A DNA stretch of 5,268 nucleotides, taken from UPXZ01 sp035402725. GTDB lineage: Bacteria; Bacteroidota; Bacteroidia; Bacteroidales; Paludibacteraceae. Positions 1-5,250 of the stretch are shown here, piece by piece. The DNA lies in contig DAONDU010000170.1 in assembly GCA_035402725.1 (NCBI GenBank), positions 1 to 5,268 of the forward strand, written 5' to 3'. The position numbers and the translations under genes are program-made. The notes below the pieces were generated by a model that did not search any database, was not told the DNA's origin, and was given only the letters and a program-made list of their open reading frames with translations. The stretch's first letter is position 1. Each line of letters opens with the position of its first letter.

Positions 1-10
1 TTTTTGTTGT

Positions 11-20
11 TATAATGTTG
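11..20 (+). promoter_or_regulatory. Weak promoter candidate for the DUF4251 gene
   Basis: The stretch TATAATGTTG contains a TATAAT match and, from its third base, TAATGTTG, which is one mismatch from the Bacteroidetes -7 consensus TAnnTTTG. The matching -33 element would lie before the window start, so the promoter cannot be confirmed. If real, the transcript would start around position 25 with a short leader. The region is AT-rich and such matches arise by chance. Confidence 0.22.
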
Positions 21-36
21 TCATTTAATCATTCTG

Positions 37-43
37 AAAGGAG
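37..43 (+). promoter_or_regulatory. Shine-Dalgarno site of the DUF4251 gene
   Basis: AAAGGAG lies 8 nt upstream of the ATG at 52 and supports that start. Bacteroidetes genes often lack a Shine-Dalgarno motif, and apt, argB, the esterase and the deacylase in this window show none. This gene and argF' are the exceptions. Confidence 0.55.
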
Positions 44-51
44 AAAAAATT

Positions 52-540
52 ATGAAAAGATCATTTTTTACGGCGTTTGCTGTTGCCCTCATCTTCGGAT
101 TTATTTCTTGCGGCAGTGTAAAACCAACTGCCGAACAACAGCAGCAGCAAAAACTCCTGCGCGAAAAGATACAATCTCAGCATTATCGTTTTATTGCCAC
201 TTTTGTAGTTCCAAGAGGTAATTTCCAGCCTCGCTATTTAACCTCCGAATATGATCTTAAAATTTCGAAAGATACCGTGGAAGCTTATCTCCCCTACTTT
301 GGAGTGGCTTATCAGGCTCCCACCGATTTAATGGGTGGTGGAATAAAATTCCTCAGCCGCAAATTTGATTACAGCATTAAACCCGGGAAAAAGGAAGGTA
401 ACTGGATTGTTAATATCCGTACCCGCGATCAACTTAATGAGGTTATTTTAAGGCTGAATATCTGGGAAAATGGCAATGCCGATCTGGATGTGATTGAAAC
501 TTCCCGCCAGTCCATCTCTTTCAGGGGAAAAGTGGAATAA
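52..540 (+). CDS. DUF4251 family lipoprotein
   Basis: This 162-residue protein matches the DUF4251 family of small Bacteroidetes envelope proteins, whose function is unknown. A basic start (MKR) and a hydrophobic stretch to about residue 19 lead to F-I-S-C at 17-20. That is an acceptable though not ideal lipobox, so Cys20 is the probable lipidation site and the mature protein probably faces the periplasm. A Gln-rich linker (about 28-33) follows. The domain then shows the family pattern: a Tyr-rich segment around 62-71, LPYFG at 80-84, a GGGIKF segment near 95-100, and a C-terminal RQSISFRG at 152-159. The length is normal for the family and the protein looks intact. The ATG at 52 is chosen because it gives the signal peptide and follows an AAAGGAG. 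The gene stands alone on the plus strand, convergent with the arginine cluster, so no functional link is implied. Confidence 0.85.
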   Translation: MKRSFFTAFAVALIFGFISCGSVKPTAEQQQQQKLLREKIQSQHYRFIATFVVPRGNFQPRYLTSEYDLKISKDTVEAYLPYFGVAYQAPTDLMGGGIKFLSRKFDYSIKPGKKEGNWIVNIRTRDQLNEVILRLNIWENGNADLDVIETSRQSISFRGKVE

Positions 541-549
541 AAAGCATGA

Positions 550-588
550 AAACAAAAAGAGAAGATTTTCGGTCTTCTCTTTTTGTTT
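550..588. terminator. Bidirectional intrinsic terminator
   Basis: The arms 550-565 and 573-588 form a perfect 16-bp stem around a 7-nt loop (TTTTCGG). The outer half of the stem is A-rich on one side and T-rich on the other, so either strand ends in a U-rich run. The hairpin lies 9 nt after the lipoprotein stop codon and 15 nt past the stop of the minus-strand deacylase, so it most likely terminates both convergent transcripts. The arms and position are read directly; terminator activity is inferred. Confidence 0.85.
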
Positions 589-603
589 GTATTATTTCCG
601 GTC

Positions 604-1662
604 TTATAACGATAAACCGTTCAGCAGTTCAAAGTATTTTTTTATTCCTTCGTGAATTTCATCGGTTAGAATATATTCATTCGCTGTATGTGAGCGTGAT
701 GACTGTCCCGGACCTATTTTCACACTCGCGAAAGGCATCAGCGCCTGATCCGAAAGCGTAGGGGAACCGAAGATATCCATTCCCATCTCTTTGGCTTTTG
801 TAACCACAGAGTGATTTTGAGGCGTCGCTGACGAGCTCAACCGGGTGGATCGGGCCGTTACCTCACAACCGACATTTGAGTTGATTACAGCCAGAATATC
901 GGCGTTATTGTAAAGCTCATTGCTGCGTATATCCACCACGAAACTGCATTTATCGGGAATTACGTTGTGCTGCGTTCCCGCGTTTATCTGCGTAACGCTC
1001 ATTTTCACCTCACCCAGAAATTCAGAAACCTTCGGGAAACGGTAATTTTTAAACCATTCTACGTCTGCAAGCGCTTTGTAAATCGCGTTTTCTCCTTCGT
1101 TACGGGCAGCATGACCAGCCTTGCCCCGCGCTACGCAATCCAGCACCATCAATCCTTTTTCTGCCACTGCCAACTGCATATTGGTGGGCTCACCCACAAT
1201 GGCAAAATCAATCTTCGGAAGTTCTTTCAGCAAACTTTCCATACCGTTACTGCCAGAGATTTCCTCCTCTGCCGATGCCGCGAATATCAGGTTGTATGTC
1301 TGTTTTTCTTTCAACAGCAGGAAAAAAACCTGCAACAGCGAAACCACCGAAGCGCCTGCATCGTTGCTTCCCAGTCCGTATAGTTTTCCATCGTTTTCCA
1401 CCGGCAAAAAAGGATCGAAATTCCATCCGTCAACCGGTTTTACGGTATCAATATGCGAATTGAGCAGCAGAGTGGGTCTCGAACTGTCATAGTTACTTCC
1501 CAAAATCCAGACATTATTACCAATCCGTGAAGGGGTATACCCCTCCTCTTCGATGTAATGCTCAATCAGATCGGCACATGCTTTCTCTTCGTGGCTGAAC
1601 GAAGGATGTGAAATCATTCTTTTCAGCAGCTCTATAGCTTCGAATGTTTGTTTTTCAAACAT
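604..1662 (-). CDS. argE: ArgE-type M20 deacylase (N-acetyl/N-succinyl-citrulline or -ornithine deacylase)
   Basis: This 352-residue M20 family metallohydrolase removes the N-acyl group from an arginine precursor. Because it shares a cluster with argF', the substrate is probably N-succinyl- or N-acetyl-citrulline rather than acylornithine; this is inference. Visible metal-site residues are His70 and Asp72 in SHIDT, the bridging Asp101 in NDAG, the general base Glu133 and ligand Glu134 in AEEE, Glu158 in GEPT, and His325 near the C-terminus. The inserted dimerisation domain covers about 165-270 and includes His184 in GHAAR, which typically reaches the partner's active site. All key residues are present and the length fits the ArgE/DapE group. 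The start at 1662 has no Shine-Dalgarno but gives a natural M20 N-terminus. The gene is last in the operon, 18 nt after the esterase, and ends at the shared terminator. DapE (succinyl-diaminopimelate desuccinylase) is the main alternative, less likely given the neighbours. Confidence 0.85.
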   Translation of the reverse strand: MFEKQTFEAIELLKRMISHPSFSHEEKACADLIEHYIEEEGYTPSRIGNNVWILGSNYDSSRPTLLLNSHIDTVKPVDGWNFDPFLPVENDGKLYGLGSNDAGASVVSLLQVFFLLLKEKQTYNLIFAASAEEEISGSNGMESLLKELPKIDFAIVGEPTNMQLAVAEKGLMVLDCVARGKAGHAARNEGENAIYKALADVEWFKNYRFPKVSEFLGEVKMSVTQINAGTQHNVIPDKCSFVVDIRSNELYNNADILAVINSNVGCEVTARSTRLSSSATPQNHSVVTKAKEMGMDIFGSPTLSDQALMPFASVKIGPGQSSRSHTANEYILTDEIHEGIKKYFELLNGLSL

Positions 1663-1680
1663 GTGAAAACACGTTTATTA

Positions 1681-2556
1681 TCAATTATTTTTGATCAGTT
1701 TTCTTTCTGTCAGCCAGGCTTTCAGTTCCTGCGGCCAGTTTTCAACCGGTATTCCTTTTTTTCGCATTCCGAAACCGTGTCCACCCTGGTCGTAAGTTAC
1801 AAGTTTTGACGGAACCTTATTTTCCTGCAGAGATTTCAGCAGGTTTTGGCTGTTAGCAATGGGTACGGCGCCATCATCGAGCGCATGAACCATGAAAGTT
1901 GGTGGTGTTTTTTTAGTCACCTGAAGTTCGTTTGAATACAGTTTAACCAATTCGTCTGAAGGATCTTTCCCAAGTAAATTATCCCGTGAACCTTTGTGAG
2001 TTAGGTCCTTATTCATGGTAACAACCGGATAAGCCAGTAACATGAAAGCCGGTCGTTCAGCTTTAGTCTTGAAATGAGTTCCTGCGGTTGATGCCAGATG
2101 ACCTCCGGCTGAAAAGCCCATGATACCGATTTTATTTTTGTTGATTTTCCACTCTTTAGCTCGTGTATGAATAATTGAAAGGGCTGTCTGGGCATCTTTC
2201 AGAGGTATTTCATAATGTCCGTTAGGCATCCTGTAGTAAAGCACAAAAGCAGATACCCCCAATTTGTTGAACCATCGCGCGAATTCTTCACCCTCTTTTA
2301 TGACCGAAACACCACTATAACCCCCACCCGGGCAAATCAGAACAGCTGTACCACAATTATTTTCTTTTGAAGCCGGATAAGCATACATGCGGGGCTCGCT
2401 GATATTCAGCAGAAAGTCTTTATCTCTCCACGATTCTTCTACCTTTAGTTCATTGCTTTCAGCTGGTCCGTTCGGATAAAGCAGGATTTTTTCCTGTGAA
2501 ATGCCTTTTGAAAAAAATATACTCATTATGAAGGTGAAAAATAAAAATCGTTTCAT
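1681..2556 (-). CDS. Exported alpha/beta-hydrolase esterase (acetylxylan esterase / BD-FAE-like)
   Basis: This 291-residue protein is a serine esterase of the alpha/beta-hydrolase fold, of the group often labelled acetylxylan esterase, feruloyl-esterase-like or 'endo-1,4-beta-xylanase B' in Bacteroidetes. The first 21 residues (MKR, then a Phe/Ile-rich core ending near S-Q) look like a signal peptide without a lipobox Cys, so the enzyme is probably periplasmic or secreted. The oxyanion-hole motif PGGGY is at 76-80. The catalytic triad reads as Ser149 in GFSAGGH, Asp228 in HALDDGAVP and His260 in GGHGFG. The fold is complete and the length is usual. The substrate cannot be read from sequence; acetyl or feruloyl groups on plant polysaccharide are typical for relatives. 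It begins 3 nt after the argB stop, so translation is probably coupled, and it separates argB from argE. No carbohydrate-utilisation genes (SusC/D, glycosidases) are visible nearby. Confidence 0.8.
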   Translation of the reverse strand: MKRFLFFTFIMSIFFSKGISQEKILLYPNGPAESNELKVEESWRDKDFLLNISEPRMYAYPASKENNCGTAVLICPGGGYSGVSVIKEGEEFARWFNKLGVSAFVLYYRMPNGHYEIPLKDAQTALSIIHTRAKEWKINKNKIGIMGFSAGGHLASTAGTHFKTKAERPAFMLLAYPVVTMNKDLTHKGSRDNLLGKDPSDELVKLYSNELQVTKKTPPTFMVHALDDGAVPIANSQNLLKSLQENKVPSKLVTYDQGGHGFGMRKKGIPVENWPQELKAWLTERKLIKNN

Positions 2557-2559
2557 ACT

Positions 2560-3390
2560 CTAAAGTTTAATGGTGGTGCAGGTATTTTTCATTTTTATAA
2601 GGTCGGCACGCGTGATTACTACTTGTTTTACGCCCGATTTAAGCGCTTCGAACGAGTTTTCCAGCTTGGGTATCATACCCCCCTGAATAACGCCCTCAGC
2701 GACGAGTTTTTGGAACGTAGCGGGGTTTATATTTTCAATTACACTGTCGTCGTCGGCTTCATTCATCAAAACGCCTTTTTTTTCGAAACAATACATCAGC
2801 GTAACATCAAAATGCTTTGCAAGTGCTTTGGCAGCTTCTCCGGCTATCGTGTCGGCATTTGTATTCAGTAAATTCCCGTTTTTATCATGAGTGAGCGGTG
2901 CCAATACAGGTACAACGTCCTTTGAAATTAAATCAGCCAGAATATCGGCATTCACTTTTTTTACATCTCCAACGTATCCATAATCTACCTCAGTCACGGG
3001 ACGTTTTTCGGATTGCATATAGTTAAGATCAGCGCCGGTAAGCCCCAGTGCATTCACACCGAGAGCCTGCAGTCCTGCAACTATCTTTTTATTTACCAGT
3101 CCGCCGTAAACCATGGTTACAACTTTCAGCATCTCCTCGTCGGTAACACGTCTGCCGTTTACCATTTTGCTTTCTATACCGAGTTGGGTAGCCAAAGCAG
3201 TAGCCGAACGGCCACCACCGTGTACCAGCACTTTGTGTCCGGGTATTTCTGAAAAATCAGCAAGGAGTTGTTTGAGACTTTCAGGCTCTTCAACAATTTT
3301 TCCGCCAACCTTGATAAGGGTAAGTTGGCCCCTTAAATCCCCCTTGGGGGACTTTTTTGCTGAATGGAAAATATCGGAAATATCGTTCAT
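2560..3390 (-). CDS. argB: N-acetylglutamate (or N-succinylglutamate) kinase with a repeat-derived N-terminal extension
   Basis: ArgB phosphorylates N-acylglutamate, the second step of arginine synthesis, in the cytoplasm. The amino-acid-kinase fold is clear: IKVGGK with Lys27 (equivalent to E. coli Lys8), HGGG at 57-60, GRR at 79-81, NTNAD at 176-180 (N158/D162 in E. coli) and GGMIPK with Lys242 (Lys217). The core appears intact. The protein has 276 residues, against about 258 in E. coli and a similar length in Bacteroides. All of the excess, about 19 residues, lies before Lys27, and residues 12-21 (KKSPKGDLRG) are encoded by a palindromic repeat (3327-3358). No ATG, GTG or TTG nearer the core would remove the extension, so ATG 3390 is the only good start; it has no Shine-Dalgarno. 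The gene lies 104 nt after apt and 3 nt before the esterase. Given the succinyl-type carbamoyltransferase in the cluster, the true substrate may be N-succinylglutamate; this is inference. Confidence 0.93.
   Translation of the reverse strand: MNDISDIFHSAKKSPKGDLRGQLTLIKVGGKIVEEPESLKQLLADFSEIPGHKVLVHGGGRSATALATQLGIESKMVNGRRVTDEEMLKVVTMVYGGLVNKKIVAGLQALGVNALGLTGADLNYMQSEKRPVTEVDYGYVGDVKKVNADILADLISKDVVPVLAPLTHDKNGNLLNTNADTIAGEAAKALAKHFDVTLMYCFEKKGVLMNEADDDSVIENINPATFQKLVAEGVIQGGMIPKLENSFEALKSGVKQVVITRADLIKMKNTCTTIKL
3327..3358 (-). repeat. Palindromic repeat copy 1, inside the argB coding region
   Basis: On the plus strand this reads a C4 block, TTAAAT, then the exact palindromic arms TCCCCC-TT-GGGGGA (3338-3351), followed by CTTTTTT. 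It matches copy 2 over 19 bp with one mismatch, in opposite orientation, and shares the C5..G5 core with copies 3 and 4. It is read in frame as argB residues 12-21. One of the other two minus-strand frames through the repeat contains a TAA stop, so the reading frame used avoids interruption. Confidence 0.8.
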
Positions 3391-3409
3391 AATTGGATAG
3401 TTAAGAAAA

Positions 3410-3417
3410 GAAAGATA
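3410..3417 (-). promoter_or_regulatory. Weak internal promoter candidate before argB
   Basis: On the minus strand TATCTTTC is one base from the Bacteroidetes -7 consensus TAnnTTTG and lies 19 nt upstream of the argB ATG. No TTTG-like -33 element is visible at the expected distance. The 104-nt apt-argB gap is the only one in the cluster long enough for an internal promoter, which is why it is listed. Confidence 0.2.
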
Positions 3418-3460
3418 CCAACTTCGTTTTTAAATGATTATATTAGGTGAAAGAGAATCT

Positions 3461-3490
3461 GTAAATCCCGCAAGGGGGATTTAGGGGGCT
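3461..3490 (+). repeat. Palindromic repeat copy 2, after apt
   Basis: This copy lies between apt and argB, starting 4 nt past the apt stop codon (minus-strand direction), and has the opposite orientation to copies 1 and 3. The arms TAAATCCC (3462-3469) and GGGATTTA (3476-3483) form an 8-bp stem around a 6-nt loop. Its reverse complement over 3471-3489 matches copy 1 at 3328-3346 in 18 of 19 positions. There is no run of T after the stem in the minus direction, so it is not a standard terminator; mRNA processing or 3' end protection of the argF'-apt message is possible. Confidence 0.75.
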
Positions 3491-3494
3491 ATTA

Positions 3495-4019
3495 TTAAAA
3501 TTTTACCAGTGAATGAATATCCTTTGCTTCACCGAGAAGTGAAATGCCGTTTAACTCCACCAATTCAATCATAAAACTCACGTAGATAGGATTGTTACCG
3601 AATTTGCGTAAAAGTTGAAGCGCTGCATTGGCACTTCCACCTGTTGCAAGCAAATCGTCATGTAACAATACTACATCATTCGGTTCGATGGCATCTTTAT
3701 GTATTTCGAGTTCATCAGTTCCATATTCTAGTTCATAATTTATGCTGTATGTTTCAGCAGGTAACTTGCCTTTTTTACGAAGCAGTACAAATCCTGCATT
3801 AAGCTTATAAGCCAGAATGCTTCCAAGCATAAAACCGCGACTTTCCACTCCTACAACTTTTGTTATCCCTTTGTCCTTGTAGTATTCGTACAGTGTGTCG
3901 GAAATGAAGCGAAGCACTTCCGCATCTTTCATAGCGGTAGTAATATCTTTAAACTGAATTCCCGGTTTAGGGAAGTCGGGAATGTTTCGAATGGAGGTGA
4001 TAACCTGATCTAAATTCAT
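3495..4019 (-). CDS. apt: Adenine phosphoribosyltransferase
   Basis: Apt converts adenine and PRPP to AMP and pyrophosphate in cytoplasmic purine salvage. The 174-residue length is normal. Family signatures are the N-terminal IPDFPKPGIQFKDIT at 13-27 (adenine-binding region), VESRGF at 58-63, RKKGKLP at 81-87 in the flexible catalytic loop, and the PRPP-binding motif VVLLHDDLLATGGSA at 116-130. The protein appears complete. The ATG at 4019 gives the standard Apt N-terminus; no Shine-Dalgarno is seen. It starts 12 nt after the argF' stop and is therefore almost certainly co-transcribed with it. The location inside an arginine cluster is unusual: PRPP links purine and pyrimidine metabolism and carbamoyl phosphate is shared with pyrimidine synthesis, but a direct connection is speculation. 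Confidence 0.95.
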   Translation of the reverse strand: MNLDQVITSIRNIPDFPKPGIQFKDITTAMKDAEVLRFISDTLYEYYKDKGITKVVGVESRGFMLGSILAYKLNAGFVLLRKKGKLPAETYSINYELEYGTDELEIHKDAIEPNDVVLLHDDLLATGGSANAALQLLRKFGNNPIYVSFMIELVELNGISLLGEAKDIHSLVKF

Positions 4020-4031
4020 TGTTTATGTTTT

Positions 4032-4985
4032 TTATATGCTTTCCAATAATCTTTTAATAACAACCTGTGCCGATATTTCGCGATTCGCAGCTTCGGGGAT
4101 AACGATTGATTGCGCACTTTCAATAACTTCATCCGTTACTATCATATTGCGACGAACAGGCAGACAGTGCATAAAATAAGCGTTGTTTGTAACTGCCATT
4201 TGGCGGTCGGAAACGGTCCAGCTACGGTCAGTGCAGAGAATTTTACCGTAATTCGGGTCCTGATATGCTGCCCAGTTTTTGGCATAAATAAAATCAGCTC
4301 CTTCGAATGCTTTCATCTGGTCATATTCTACTCTGACACCGCGAACGAATTTTTCGTCGAGTTCGTAACCTTCGGGATGCGTAATGACAAATTCGACATC
4401 CGCTTCGTTCATAAAGTCGGCAAACGAATTAGGAACTGCCTGCGGCAATGCTTTTGGATGCGGCGCCCAGGTAAGTACCACTTTCGGACGAGCCGTTTTT
4501 TTGTATTCTTCAATCGTAATCAAATCGGCAAAAGCCTGCAAAGGATGCCCTGTAGCTGCTTCCATACTGAAAACCGGCTTTCCGGAAAATTGGATAAACT
4601 GATTGAGAATGGTTTCCTGATAATCGAATTCCTTATTTTCGAACTGAGCAAAAGCACGTACACCGATAATATCGCAATAGCATCCCATTACAGGAATAGC
4701 TTCCAGCAAATGTTCGGTTTTATCTCCGTCCATGACTACGCCACGTTCTGTTTCAAGCTTCCAGGCTCCCTGATTGATGTCAAGTACAATGGTGTTCATA
4801 CCCAGATTCATTCCTGCTTTCTGAGTGCTCAGTCGGGTTCGCAGGCTTGAATTAAAAAATACCATCAGGAGGGTTTTATTTTCACCCAGATGTTTGTAAG
4901 CAAAACGGTTTTTCTTTATTTCCAGAGCTTCTTTTACTGCTTCCTGCAGGTTGCCCAGGTCTTTTACGTTGGTGTAAGTTTTCAT
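4032..4985 (-). CDS. argF': N-succinyl-L-ornithine (or N-acetyl-L-ornithine) carbamoyltransferase
   Basis: This enzyme transfers the carbamoyl group from carbamoyl phosphate to an N-acylated ornithine, giving N-acylcitrulline, in place of ordinary ornithine carbamoyltransferase. It has 317 residues, the usual length. The carbamoyl-phosphate motif SLRTR is at 47-51, an HPLQ motif at 147-150, and the C-terminal HCLPVRR at 273-279. The Pro-rich loop APHPKALPQAVP (174-185) is diagnostic of the knotted AOTCase/SOTCase subfamily rather than standard OTCase. Resemblance to the B. fragilis SOTCase is strong throughout, for example LDINQGAWKLETERGV at 68-83. The residue known to set substrate choice (Pro90 in the B. 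fragilis enzyme, Glu92 in the Xanthomonas AOTCase) is Thr90 here. It is not Glu, so succinylornithine is favoured but not proven. It is the first gene of the minus-strand cluster, with a leader containing a repeat and a strong AGGAGG. Confidence 0.93.
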   Translation of the reverse strand: MKTYTNVKDLGNLQEAVKEALEIKKNRFAYKHLGENKTLLMVFFNSSLRTRLSTQKAGMNLGMNTIVLDINQGAWKLETERGVVMDGDKTEHLLEAIPVMGCYCDIIGVRAFAQFENKEFDYQETILNQFIQFSGKPVFSMEAATGHPLQAFADLITIEEYKKTARPKVVLTWAPHPKALPQAVPNSFADFMNEADVEFVITHPEGYELDEKFVRGVRVEYDQMKAFEGADFIYAKNWAAYQDPNYGKILCTDRSWTVSDRQMAVTNNAYFMHCLPVRRNMIVTDEVIESAQSIVIPEAANREISAQVVIKRLLESI

Positions 4986-4987
4986 AT

Positions 4988-5020
4988 AAACCCTCCTAAC
5001 CCCCTGAAGGGGGGATTTTA
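4988..5020 (-). repeat. Palindromic repeat copy 3, in the argF' leader
   Basis: On the plus strand this reads CCCTCCTAA, then CCCCC-TGAA-GGGGG (5000-5013, with one extra G) and ATTTT, the same order of blocks as copy 1 and the same orientation. It ends 2 nt before the argF' start codon and lies between the predicted promoter and the gene, so it should be transcribed in the 5' leader. There the core could fold as a compact hairpin directly upstream of the ribosome-binding site. Confidence 0.75.
4992..4997 (-). promoter_or_regulatory. argF' Shine-Dalgarno, inside repeat copy 3
   Basis: The minus strand reads AGGAGG, then 6 nt, then the argF' ATG. This is a full consensus Shine-Dalgarno at good spacing and fixes the start at 4985. 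It falls in the block where the other repeat copies carry an uninterrupted G run, so a single G-to-A difference would have created it. Confidence 0.7.
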
Positions 5021-5038
5021 ATAGTGAAATTTAAAGGA

Positions 5039-5046
5039 CAAATTTA
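5039..5046 (-). promoter_or_regulatory. Probable argF' operon promoter (-7 element)
   Basis: The minus strand reads TAAATTTG, an exact match to the Bacteroidetes -7 consensus TAnnTTTG, 53 nt before the argF' ATG. The expected start of transcription is near 5032, giving a leader of about 45-50 nt that includes repeat copy 3. No clear TTTG -33 element is visible 17-23 nt further upstream, which lowers confidence. The rest of the AT-rich spacer (5047-5200) shows no gene and no recognised operator. Confidence 0.5.
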
Positions 5047-5201
5047 CGAAAAATAATGATAGAATTGGAAGGATTGGTATGGATTTGTTTTTTAGAAATT
5101 AGATAAAAAGCACTTTTCTCTAAGTTAACTGTTATTTAATCAGGCTATTTTGTAACAAAACAATTTCGCACTCACAATTTTTACGAAATAGCACTCTTAA
5201 T

Positions 5202-5250
5202 ATTCCCCCTTCAGGGTGTTGAACTAAATTCCCTCCGGGAAGGGCTTTTA
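5202..5250 (-). repeat. Palindromic repeat copy 4, degenerate two-hairpin form
   Basis: Two small palindromes lie side by side: CCCT-TC-AGGG (5207-5216, preceded by two more C) and TTCCC-TCC-GGGAA (5229-5241), followed by GGGCTTTTA. Read on the minus strand, the order (AAAGCCC block, G block, ATTTAG, second C/G pair) matches the orientation of copies 1 and 3. It looks like a longer but diverged member of the same family, about 165 nt upstream of the predicted argF' promoter. What lies beyond the window edge is unknown, so it may belong to the 3' side of a neighbouring gene. Confidence 0.55.

Noticed and set aside
967..1492. Plus-strand open frames of up to 138 codons opposite argE
   Set aside because: They overlap each other and lie antisense to an intact M20 enzyme, with low-complexity translations and no start signals.
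1531..1544. Perfect 14-bp palindrome AGGGGTATACCCCT inside argE
   Set aside because: It is fully explained by codons for the Glu-Gly-Tyr-Thr-Pro stretch near residue 42 and lacks the C5/G5 plus TAAAT pattern of the repeat family.
2668..2690. C-rich stretch in argB resembling the repeat core
   Set aside because: It encodes the conserved GGMIP motif and has no matching G arm.
3328..3390. The argB N-terminal extension as the regulatory N-helix of arginine-inhibited kinases
   Set aside because: The length is similar, but the sequence is Pro/Gly/Lys-rich and repeat-derived, which does not suit the kinked helix that mediates hexamer formation and arginine feedback.
4110..4850. Long plus-strand open frame (246 codons) opposite argF'
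   Set aside because: It is antisense to a clearly conserved enzyme, has no ribosome-binding site and its translation resembles no protein family; a shadow of codon bias in argF'.
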